Positions 1-11,200 of a stretch of 64,000 nt of DNA are shown here, piece by piece. The notes beneath the pieces are model-generated. The model worked only from the letters and a program-made list of their open reading frames with translations. It was not told the origin of the DNA and made no database searches. Position 1 is the first letter of the stretch; each line of letters starts with the position of its first letter. Source of the DNA: Prochilodus magdalenae (Eukaryota > Chordata > Actinopteri > Characiformes > Prochilodontidae); the NCBI GenBank assembly GCA_024036415.1, contig JAMWET010003910.1:1-64000 (forward strand). Direction: 5' to 3'. Made by a program: the position numbers and the translations under genes.

Positions 1-326
1 GATAGTGTAGAAGATAACTAGGGTAGAATAGACTAGTAGACTAGTGTAAGAGATAGACTAGTGTAGGAATAGACTAGTGTAGAATAGACTAGTGTAGGAA
101 TAGACTAGTGTAGGAATAGACTAGTGTAGGAATAGACTAGTGTAGAATAGACTAGTGTAGAATAGACTAGTGTAGGAATAGACTAGTGTAGAATAGACTA
201 GTGTAGAATAGACTAGTGTAGAATAGACTAGTGTAGAATAGACTAGTGTAGGAATAGACTAGTGTAGAATAGACTAGTGTAGAAATAGACTAGTGTAGAG
301 ATAGACTAGTGTAGAAATAGACTACT
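1..326. repeat. 15/16-bp minisatellite
   Basis: Tandem copies of AATAGACTAGTGTAG with an optional extra G, about 20 units. The first two units are more degenerate. The array is cut by the window start, so its full length is unknown. Confidence 0.95.
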
Positions 327-329
327 GAG

Positions 330-500
330 GGGAGCGGCTGTTATACAGTCTGACGGCGGGCGGAGGGAAGGATCTGCGGTACCTCTCCTTCACTCACCGC
401 GGGTGCAGCAGCCGGGCGCTGAAGGAGCTGCCCAGTGCTTCCAGAGAGTGGGACATGGGGGGGGTGGGCAGGTTCTTCAGCATGTGTTTATACAGGTTAT
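330..500 (-). mobile_element. LINE ORF2 3'-end remnant
   Basis: Read on the minus strand this GC-richer patch encodes ERYRRSFPPAVRLYNS, the kind of sequence found near the C-terminus of fish non-LTR retrotransposon polyproteins. An in-frame stop lies a few codons before it, so the copy is dead. Upstream minus-strand codons (SLEALGSSFSARLLHPR) fit the same frame. The family cannot be named from this fragment. Confidence 0.55.
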
Positions 501-919
501 ATACATTATAGATATCTCATGATAATTATTTTGAGATAACTACTCTGGGAAAACTGTCCTGAGATATACAGTAGATGTTTCCTGATCTAAAACTTTATTT
601 AGACTAGGGTTAGAGCTCTCGAACTGTATTTTAAATAGTATTAATTAAGATTATATATATATTTTAAATTCATTCCTACTAATATAATTCCTATTAGTCA
701 AAGTGTTATTACAGATGTCTGTGTTTTACATTTACATGGATAAAATGTATTTATTATTACTAGTCAAAACTAGGGGCTATTTATGTCACACTTAACAGTA
801 AGGTTGACATTTTATTTACAGTTGCAGAGTTTAAGTAACTGATACACCTCTGTCATGAATACAGGTCATGCTTTGAGTCACTCAAGAAAAAAATATATAT
901 AACATGTATATTGTATATA

Positions 920-983
<64 letters not shown>

Positions 984-1118
984 GCATATTATTTATACAT
1001 ATACCCTAAATAAAAAATGAGCAGTTCATGTTTTTATATGCTTCTTTTTTTGTTTCTGCAACTTTTGAAGTTTGCATATTAAAGATATCTTAAATTATTA
1101 TTTTTACTAGGGTTAGGG
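501..1118. other. AT-rich intergenic DNA with CA/TA microsatellite
   Basis: No gene is seen. The stretch is AT-rich and contains a (CA)n tract at 921-964 running directly into (TA)n to 983, a sequence type prone to length change and non-B DNA. Confidence 0.8.
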
Positions 1119-1245
1119 AATTCCGGACCTGGATTTTGGAGCTCTGAAAGGGCTTGTTGCTGAGCTGATGTGTTGGAGCACTGAAACCTGCAGGGCAGGT
1201 GCCTCAGGACCAGGGCTGAGAAACACTGCTCTGGGTGATGTATTA
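1119..1245. mobile_element. Interspersed fish repeat (GGACCAGGGCTGAGAAACAC type)
   Basis: The segment ends in a motif (GGACCAGGGCTGAGAAACAC) that I recognise as part of a high-copy teleost repeat, probably a MITE. A related diverged copy is present at about 39160-39315 in this window. Confidence 0.5.
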
Positions 1246-1578
1246 GATAGCATGCTATTATACAGTTTTGGAGGCGGCCAGAATCAATAATCAGTTATGA
1301 GTTTCATTAAAAACAACCTTATGTATAGTTTAAATAACGTCTGAGCCAAATTTAAAAAATAAACAAGATTTTCAGCAACATTAAGGCTAATGTTACTTAC
1401 ATAACTTACATGCCCTTACAGTTTCAAATGGAAAATATGGTTAATAATTCAATATAAATATATTATTGTATAATATTATTATATTATTATTTACCTGTTA
1501 ATAGATCAAAGGACACATATAATATTTATTTATTTATTATAAGGAAAGAATTCACAAAATTAAAAGCTCATGTTGTTT

Positions 1579-1619
<41 letters not shown>

Positions 1620-1885
1620 GTTATAATTATTATTATATATCCACCAAAATCTACCAAAAATGTGTTTAAATTATTTAAAATCACAAGACTTTAAAGACTT
1701 TAAATATACAACAAATTAAAAGTCTTTGTGCGACATTGTTCTATTTATGGTTAACGCAGAGGACATTCCTAAAATAAACGAGACATGATTTCTATCCAGA
1801 ATCACAAATTAAAAAGCTAATGGTAGACTCTGCAGAGACTCTATTGTAGAAACGTGTAGCCGATCAATCCAAAGGCCGAGTCCCA
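1246..1885. other. AT-rich intergenic DNA with ATT microsatellite
   Basis: No gene is seen. It contains an (ATT)n microsatellite at 1581-1620 in otherwise low-complexity AT-rich sequence. Confidence 0.75.
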
Positions 1886-2210
1886 ATTCTTTACCGACTT
1901 CCTGTGTGGAGCACTACGTAGGTCATGAAATAAAGGCCTGTATGAATCTCCAACGAACACTTACTGCACTAACCCGGCGCAGGGATCCTAGTTTTCTGGC
2001 CTATTAAGTGCACTACGTAGGGGATGTGGAGTCATTTGGGATTCCCCTCTGCTGGTCTTATTGCAGGCTTGGTTGTGAATATGCGCGTTTGCGGATGACG
2101 TATAATTCCTGCGACGCTGAGGGTCCTTCAGGAGGACAGTCGCCTGTGAGGCCGAGGGCGACATTAGAGAGGAATATTCAATCTCATAAGTATTAGTTTG
2201 GTTTTTGGGG
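1886..2210 (+). promoter_or_regulatory. ndufa10: ndufa10 promoter and 5' UTR region
   Basis: This is the sequence just upstream of the ndufa10 start codon. It is richer in GC and CpG than the flank, contains a CRE-like TGACGTA at about 2096, and has no TATA box at an obvious position, as expected for a housekeeping mitochondrial gene. The transcription start cannot be fixed from sequence alone. Confidence 0.45.
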
Positions 2211-2285
2211 ATGGCCTTACGGGTTGTTCGGTTGTTCGTGCCCACCGGAGCGGCGGCGTTCAGGGCGGGTACCGCGGTGCGAACG
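2211..2285 (+). CDS. ndufa10: ndufa10 coding exon 1
   Basis: Encodes residues 1-25 (MALRVVRLF start). Its start matches the MALR N-terminus of mammalian NDUFA10. It is rich in Arg and Ala and lacks acidic residues, as a mitochondrial presequence should be. It ends in phase 0 at donor GTAGGA. Confidence 0.9.
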
Positions 2286-5200
2286 GTAGGAGCCAGAAAA
2301 CGGAGAGGTTTAAACGGAGTCCGGTTTGATTCTGATAGAAACCAAGGACACAAACACAAACAGCTACAGAGCCTTCATGCTTGATCAGTGTCATGTCCCT
2401 AAATCACTGATTTGTCATGTTTTACAACGTTTATTGTGTTGGAAGAAGACAAATCTAGATTTATTATAAAAGCCGGCTCCATATTCGAATTTAGCCGTTC
2501 CACCTTAAATGGTGCAACAGTTGCATTACACAGAAATGAAGCTGTTGAACCATTTAAGGTGGAACGGGAAATGTATGGTGTGTGAAGTGTCTCCCCTGTT
2601 GTGGAAGGATATAGTGTTTGGGTTCCTTAATTTATGTTTGACTGAACAGACAATAATAATTTAATAATTCTTCTTCTGCACTATTATTGTTTATTATTAT
2701 GATTATTATTATTATTATTATTATTGTTATTATTATTAATAATAATAATCGTGATAATAGATCACGATTACATCATACGGACAAAAGTATGTGGACACCT
2801 GACCATCACTCCTGGAGTGCACCTGTGTGAATTTGCGTTCGTTCAGTGATAGACCATTCGTGTGGTCGGGCACTGGATGGATGAGGAGGTCTGGCTCACA
2901 GTCCATCCTAAAGGAGTTCACTGGGGTGAGGGTGTCCATGCTCAAGCCCAAACTCCATGTGTGGCTTCGTGCACAAAATGCAGCCATGCTGGAGCAGGAA
3001 AGGGTTCCTCATTAACCAGCTGCACAGAGCTGGAAATGTAGGACTGTGTAGAATGTCTTTGTGTGCGGTAGCATTAACACCACCCTTCACTGGAAATAAG
3101 GGTCTGAGCCTAAACTCCCACCGGACAATTACCTGATACACAGTTCTTCTGCCGTTGTTGCTTCCAGAGGCTGTATTATCTAGTACCTTATATCCAGAAC
3201 TGATCATTATCCGACCCCTCCCATGTTCTCATGGCTGACAGCAGTGTTTCTACATGTGCCGTCTTCCCAGAAGTGTACCGTAACTAACTCGGGTTCTCCT
3301 ACAGGTTGGAATCCACACGTCGACAGTCAGAAACCTGCGGTATGGGTGGTGGGCGTACGCTCTGGGGGAGAGAACGAGTCCCAGGTTCAAAGAGAACAGC
3401 AAGATTTTCTGTATAGACGGAAACCTGGCGTCTGGAAAAGGAGCGCTCGCACAAAAGCTGGCAGACAAGCTGGGTAGGTACATCTTCACCGTGTCTCTTC
3501 GTATCCTCGCTGTCCAAAGAAAAACGTGCATCTTTTTTCGTTGACTTTTACTTCTATGCCTCGTTTGATCACATGACCTGACATCTACATTGTGTGAACG
3601 TTTCATGATGAAGGCAAGACTACTTGAAAGAGTTCTAGTTCCATTGACTTACAGTAGAATGCCTTCTTCTGTCAAGCTGCTGTTTTGGAGATGCATGTTT
3701 TTGTTTGGACTGGGATGATGTGGTATGAAGGAAGCCCACCTGAATCTTGGTGAATTATTCATTAATATGCAAAAATACAAACACTTTTTCCGTATATATA
3801 ATCTTTTGCCTTTTAAAATGAAAAAGTAATAGGGATAAATCAAATTATTCGACCAAATATTCCGAAAAAATACTTTCGGTGTTCGGCCCGAACAAATAAC
3901 ACCACAGAATGACGCTGTTAACTTTTTGGTTTAGCTCCCGGATGTATACAGGAACCAGTGTGGAACTTTTACTCCTTAGCTCCAGGGCTAGCGCCAACTG
4001 CTCAAAGCTAATACCCACTGTAACGCCTTATTTCACCACTGCGGGTCACACCGGTACCAGCAGATGATCCGGGTTGTGGGATTGGACTTGGAAAAGGTGG
4101 TAACGAGACTCTTTAGTTTAAAAAAAATGCATGTTTTTGTTTGGACAGGGATGATGTGGTATGCCAGATGAAGGAAGCCCACCTGAATCTTGGTGAATTA
4201 TTTATTAATATGCAAAAATACAAACACTTTTTCCGTATATATAATCTTTTGCCTTTAAAATAAAAAAAGTAATAGGGATTAATCAAATTATTTGACCGGA
4301 TATTCCGAAAAAAGACTTTCGGTGTTTCTACTGTGATCTACTCTTACCTGTCTGTATGAGTGCCGCTCTGACGTGTTGTGAAACGCCCAGTGTCCTTGTG
4401 TTGTTTTGTTTGTAGGGATGCTGTACATGCCTGAGCCTGATGTGCACTACGTGGACAAAATGACCAGCGAGAAGGTCCCTCTGGACGCAGCCTTCAATGG
4501 CAACTGCAGTCTGGAGAAGTTCTACGTGGATCCCAAAGCGAGCGACGGCAACTCCTACCGCCTGCAGTCCTGGATGTACCTCATGAGGCTCCTGCAGTAC
4601 TCGGACGCCATCGAGCATCTGCTCACCACAGGTACAGCCCAGGTCATGATATTCTGATCTGACTGTCTGTTAGTGATGTTTTGTCGCGGGTCCATGATTA
4701 GAGCTCAGAGTTAACTCTCTAACGAGAAAGACATTTCGAAACTGAGCTCAGTGGAAAAGAGAAACACGTTTGAAAGAGCCTGCTGGTTTGTGGCCTCCAG
4801 AGAAGAAGCAGTGATGCGTGTTTGGTGTCGTTTATGTTCTGTGTGTTCAGACCTGTTTTATTTTTCTGTTTTCCAGGCCAGGGAGTGGTCCTAGAGCGCT
4901 CTCCGTTCAGTGACCTGGTGTTTGTGGAGGCCATGTTCAAACAAGGCTTCATCAGGAAGGAGTGTAAGTCTTGAGGATTATACACCCATCATCAGAGTAA
5001 CAGCTGCACCCAGAAGGAGGTGTGGGAGTGCGGGTGTGTTGGGAAGGAAGTGGACTGATAGACTGATATGATCAATATTTACTGAGCTACACATACAGAA
5101 GTCTGTCTCTCAGTATGGCGTCGGGCCGCCGTGTTCGCTAACCCAACACGCCAGACGTCTCGGTATGGAGCTGTAGAGGTTCCTGATGGAGTCCTGTGAT

Positions 5201-8200
5201 AATCCATCCCATGCAGCTTGAACATCCTCACACAGTTCCTGCAGATGGTGCGGTAGGGGTGGAGGTGGAGGGACACCAGGTCTTCTGGACGTGTGACTAT
5301 AAATCGTTCATCTCGGTGCTGACCACGGTGCCTCCACACACGGATTCGTTGGGCGTCTCCACCAAGACTAAAGCGGGACTCGTCACTGAAGATGACCCGC
5401 TGCCATTCTGAGTCACTCCATGACAGTCTGGTACGACACCACTGCAGTCTTTGGTGACGGTGACGTGGTGTTAAGGACACCACGGTCTGTGTGCATGTAG
5501 TCCTGCGTGGTGCAGCCGTCTGCCGATGGTGCTGCACTAACAGGAGGACTCATGGAGGACACCACTGCTAGCTGGAGGTCTGTAATGTTGGCTGTTGGGT
5601 CAGTCAGGTACAGAGATAAGGCCCAGCCTTGCTTGTGTCACATGTGCGGCTGAGTGTGAAACTGAATCATTAGCATGTCTCACCATGTCAAACCCACACA
5701 CCAAGTTTCACTCCTGTGGGTTGACTCCTTCTGGGTGTAGATTTGTGCAGCTGTTCTTTTGATGATGTGTTGTTATGGTGATTGTGTCTGAGTGTGTCAG
5801 CTTAGCTAAAGCTCTCCTCAAAGTCTGGTATCTAGAACCATCCACTACCTGGTTTAGCTATGATTCTGTTTCATCCTTAAGCACATAAGATGAAAACCGT
5901 ACATCTGACTTTCTGACCTTCAGGTGTGGATCATTACAACGAGGTCAAAGCCATCAGCATCTGTGAGTTTTTGCCCCCCCACCTGGTCATCTATGTGGAC
6001 TCTCCTGCTGAGGAGGTCCAGAAGAAACTCAAAGCTACTGGGAAGGTAGGTGTGACCCAACGCCTTAAGAGTTATACATCAGCAGTGCAAGCGGGAGAGT
6101 TTATAACCAGTTTATAACCAGTGTCTGTGTGGAGCGTGCCTGTCCTCCCCATGTCTGCGTGGAGCATGCCCGTCCTCCCGCGTGTCTGTGTGGAGCGTGC
6201 CTGTCCTCCCCATGTCTGTGTGGAGCGTGCCCGTCCTCCCGCGTGTCTGTGTGGAGCGTGCCCGTCCTCCCCGTGTCTGTGTGTAGCGTGCCCGTCCTCC
6301 TGCGTGTCTGTGTGGAGCGTGCCTGTCCTCCTGCGTGTCTGTGTGGAGCGTGCCCGTCCTCCCGCGTGTCTGTGTGGAGCGTGCCCGTCCTCCCCGTGTC
6401 TGTGTGGAGCGTGCCCGTCCTCCCCGTGTCTGTGTGGAGCGTGCCCGTCCTCCCCGTGTCTGTGTGGAGCGTGCCCGTCCTCCCCGTGTCTGTGTGGAGC
6501 GTGCCCGTCCTCCCGCGTGTCTGTGTGGAGCGTGCCCGTCCTCCCGCGTGTCTGCGTGGAGCGTGCCCGTCGTCCCGCGTGTCTATGTGAAGCGTTCCCG
6601 TCCTCCCCGTGTCTGTGTGGAGCGTGCCCTCCCGCGTGTCTGTGTGGAGCGTGCCCGTCCTCCCGCGTGTCTGTGTGGAGCGTGCCCGTCCTCCCGCGTG
6701 TCTGCGTGGAGCGTGCCCGTCCTCCCGCGTGTCTGCGTGGAGCGTGCCCGTCCTCCCCGTGTCTGCGTGGAGCGTGCCCGTCCTCCCGCGTGTCTGCGTG
6801 GAGCGTGCCCGTCGTCCCGCGTGTCTGTGTGGAGCGTGCCCGTCCTCCCGCGTGTCTGTGTGGAGCGTGGATGTGTTTACTGCAGAGGACACATTCCTCC
6901 ATGTAGAAAATAAACGGCGATACTCTGAGAATGGTTGGCTTCACCTAAACAGACCTTCATTTTGACATGGATGTTGAGCAATACGTCCACTAGGGGGCAG
7001 TCCCGAGTCAAACCTTTCTGACAGGACACTAGTAGTCACTACATTTACACTACACATAACCAGGGCTCTTAGTCATGTCCCTTACAGAGTCATAGCCTAC
7101 TGTAGTCCTCACTCTGACACGCTTCAGAAACATGTTTCTGTGTAAAGCCCTTCAGGTTATGCCTCTTAAACGCATCTGATTGAAACGGTTTCATCAAAGA
7201 CTTCCCTTGAACTGGCATGTTAGATCATATTCACGTTTTTTAGTCCAGGCTCAGGTGCTGAATATTATTTGTGCTTTGGCCGCCTGATGTTTCAGCAGGT
7301 GTTCACGTTCTGGGGCTTTCGTTATAAAGCCAGTCCAATATAAACACGTGGCATCGTTAAGTGGATCTCTTTCAAGTGCTTCTCCTGGTCTGATGTGCGT
7401 TTGTTTGTTATTGGCTGGATGCTCGTACGTCAGTCTGTATTTAGGTTAATTCAGGATCGTACGGAGTCCAGGACGGTGGGGGATAGTCGATATGATGGAG
7501 AACTGTGGTTTCGCTGATGTGTCGGATGTGTCAGGAGAGCTTTTGTGAAATTGTGTTTTTTTGTGTCTCTTGTTTTCTCCAGCCATCTCTCCAGAACGTC
7601 CCCCTCGCTTACCTCAAAGGCATCGAGACTTCGTACAAGAAGACCTTCCTGCCCAAGATCAGGTAAGCTGACCTGGTTCATTCTTTGTCCTTGACCTGGC
7701 AGTAGATGCTGTGCAGTTGTTGGTGTGGTTAATATGTGGGGGGCGATATCCAAAACCGTTTCATGATACTTGGAGGAGTTTTGCACTACCAGGACGGCTC
7801 ATGCAGGAGCACCACTGCGGTTGGCTCTACCTCTCTGTGCCTCGTGTTGGTATTCCAGATCAGTCATGTTGCCGGTGCGTGTCTTCTTCGGTCCACTGCC
7901 ATCAATGGCAGGCTGTGGTAGTATCTGCACGACCAGTATGGCGTGCTGTATGCCAATAAGTCCATCCCGCTTCCCAGAGCCCTACGATGCGACCCCTCTC
8001 CAAGGCCCAATCCCATTTCTTATTTTTTTTACCCCTGCCCTTGTTTTCCAGTGTGACCCTCCCCTTTAGAACTGAGTTAGAAGGGGTAGTGGTTGAAACC
8101 TTCCGCCCCGGTGTAGCGCACTGCCGTTTGGGATTGATCTGAAGGACACTGAACAGCATGGGCGCTCGTGATTCATTCACAACTGCAGTTTTACACATCA

Positions 8201-11200
8201 GTCAGTCTAACGAGTCCCCCAGTAAACCAGAGCACAGACAGAACCTACCATTACCAGGCTGCTAGCGGAGCTCTGTAGGCGACCCTGCCGGTCTGGAGTG
8301 CCAGCAGAGGAGGGTGGAGTTCAGCTCCTCACTGCTTAAACACATTTAGGGCATCATGTGACCTCAAAGAGGCGGAGGACCGTTATTTATTATCACCACC
8401 CAGAATTCCTCAGTGATGTGAAGCTGAGCTCTTTAATCTCCAGCTTCATGATCCAATCTCCCCGTTCCACCTTAAATGGTGCAGCAGCCTCAGGTACCAG
8501 AATGTAACCGTTGCACCATTTAAGGTGGAACAGGAGATTTTGCTAGGTAGTGATCTCTACACGTGTTATGAAGAAAATGACCATAAAACGCTGTTACCAT
8601 GGTGATCTTACCATACAGCGGCTTTAACCGAGACATACTCATAGTTATGGGTCTCTGGTGGCTTGGGCAGCCATCTTGCCCATGAGTCGCAGGGCATTCT
8701 GGGAGTTTTCTTATAACACTCCATTTGGAGTGAACCTCTGAAACATCTAAGTTTGAAGGGTCATGTAGCCCCAACACTTCACCCAACCCCTCCACCTCAA
8801 CACCAATCGGGACAACCCTACTCCTAGACGTGAACGTGCATGATAGAGGGGTAGGGCTACGTGTTGGGGGCAAGGGGTGAAATGGGATTGGGCCCAAGTC
8901 TTCCAGCTGCTTGAACTGCTTTCGATCTCTTCCATGAGGCACGAGTCCGAATGGAAATACTCGCAACAGGACGACCTTGTAGTCAGTCAGGTACAGAGAT
9001 AAGGCTCGTCCTTGCTTACATCACATGTGAAACTGGAATCATTAGCACGTCTCAGGATGCCAAAGCTACCCACCGAGTTTCATTCCTGTCGGTTGATTCC
9101 TGCTATTCTTTGGATGTCCAGTGTATATAGTATATGGCCAAAAGTATGTGGACACTGATCCAAATGATTGAGTTAGGTTCTTTCAGCCTGGCCCATTGCT
9201 AACACGTGTGTACATCCAATCACATAAACTAACTTAGAGTCCACCTGGGTTTTCGCCACACTGCATCCTATTCATCTCAATGGAAAGAGCTGGTGGAAAA
9301 GTTCAGCAGTCGTTATGGGGGGTTTGGGACCCGGATCCTCTGTAGAGCTGCTTTGTGGTGACATCTGTTGTAAACGGCACAAACCTTGACCTGACTTGAC
9401 CTTTACTGGGCATTGTGAGGACAACTGAAAGCATTACTGTCTTGGTAAACGTATTAGCACGTCAGGGCTGCATGCTGAACCTTTTTGATGAAGTTTTGAT
9501 GGTTATGGTAAATAATAAGAGCCATTTTTAAACCACAAGTCAGAAAATAAAGTTGACCAAAGCGTGCATGCACTATGCACTATACAGAAACGTACACAGG
9601 TTTGTTTTTGAAGCTCTGAGCCTCAAACGATGCCAGTAACACCTGGTCTGTGTTTCAGTGAGGAGTCTGAAGTGCTGGCTTACAATACAACACAAGCCCA
9701 AGATATCGAGAAGGTGAGTCGGGCTCTAAAGCCTTTCGATCTGTTGCTCACAGCACATTTACACTCTCTCTGATTCATTCCCATGTTGACCTGATTCATC
9801 TTCTTTCCTCAGGTGGTGGAGGATATCGATTATCTGAAGTTCGAGAAAGGACCCTGGGTAGATCAGGATGACGTCACCTTCCATCACATGCGAATGCTGT
9901 GAGTCTGCAGTGTAGAACTTCTAACTACTACTCTCTCACTTTCCTCCCTACTAAATATTCCACAGTCCACTGGCAGTGGGATTAGAACACAGTGGGAGTG
10001 ATTGGGAACGACAGCAACTCCATGGCCGAACCGCTGCATCATAGCCAGAGTCCACTTGCCGAGCCCACAGCACTGGATGGAAACAGTAAAATTGCTTATT
10101 GGAAGGATGGGCGGAGCTTAGGGGTGGCCGGCTAAGCCTTGATGGGCATTGCTTAGGCAGCCCCAATACACTCACGTCTCTAGTTCAGGCTGCATGATAG
10201 TTAAGATGTAGCGTCACTCAGATGGCCAGCCCACAGCTGGAAACACGGTGAGCTACTTGAACTCCCGTTAAACACACTGACCACCGCTGTTACCCAGGCT
10301 CCGTGTTCGCCAGGGTCTCCTTCAGACTTTCTGCTCCACCTTAAACTGTTCAGCAGTTTCATTCTGGCACCTGTATTGGTGCTGCACAGTTTAAGGTGGA
10401 AAGGAAAACTGGAAGGAGAAGCTGGTGAAGAAGCTATCCTCAGCGTTGTGGTGATGACTGGAGTCCTTCGTTATTTGGTCAAATTTCATAAAATCCAAAA
10501 TAAACAAAGCGAAATAAGTAACAGGCTGATTTTACAGGAACTGTGGTGACACTGTGGATTTGTGCACTCCTAACTCCATTTGGCTTCGTATTAGGGATGC
10601 ACCGAATGTTCACCAACCAGAGGAGATGAAAAGGCAGATGGAGACAGGAACCAGAGAGCTTTACTGAGGGCTAGCACCAACGTTCTGGGGTTAAACCCAC
10701 GTGAACACCTTGTTTCGCCACTGCAAGTCACAGACAGGCATGCACGGTCACGATGTGCCACCATGGTTACCTGTAAGATTCAAGATTCAAGATTCAAAGC
10801 TTTGTCATATGCACAGTAAGGAAACTAGTTTCCCTGTACAATGAAATTCTTACTTTGCTGCCCACACTGGATGTCATAGAATAAAAAGTATAAATATAAA
10901 TAGACAGATAACAAGGATCAAAAATTAAGCATGCAGAGAATATATAAATAAAATATAAAATATAAAATGTAAACAATTTAGAATTATACAGGCTATATAC
11001 ATTGTGCAGGTATGTGCTACATTAGTTACATTGTAACAGTCTGTAGTAAAGTGGTGTTTGTGCAAAATGAGCTGAAATATAACCATACAAGAACAGTTAC
11101 ATGTGCAAAACGATGTGTGCAGCTGTATGCAGACACAAACAGTCAAGTACTGTAACACAAGAGTCCTAATTTTAGCATTGAGCTAAATACTGTATATTTA

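Noticed and set aside
1988..2359. 123-codon minus-strand ORF over the ndufa10 start
   Set aside because: Antisense shadow of exon 1 and promoter, with no recognisable features.
5079..5537. 152-codon Tc1-like ORF as a functional transposase
   Set aside because: It contains only the first-Asp region fused out of frame to the C-terminus. The second Asp and the Glu block are absent in every copy.
6072..6965. ORFs of up to 290 codons on both strands (repeating HRHAGG.. or VCVERARPP..)
   Set aside because: They lie entirely over the 30-bp intron 5 minisatellite. A unit length divisible by three keeps frames open on both strands. No unique coding sequence or splice context.
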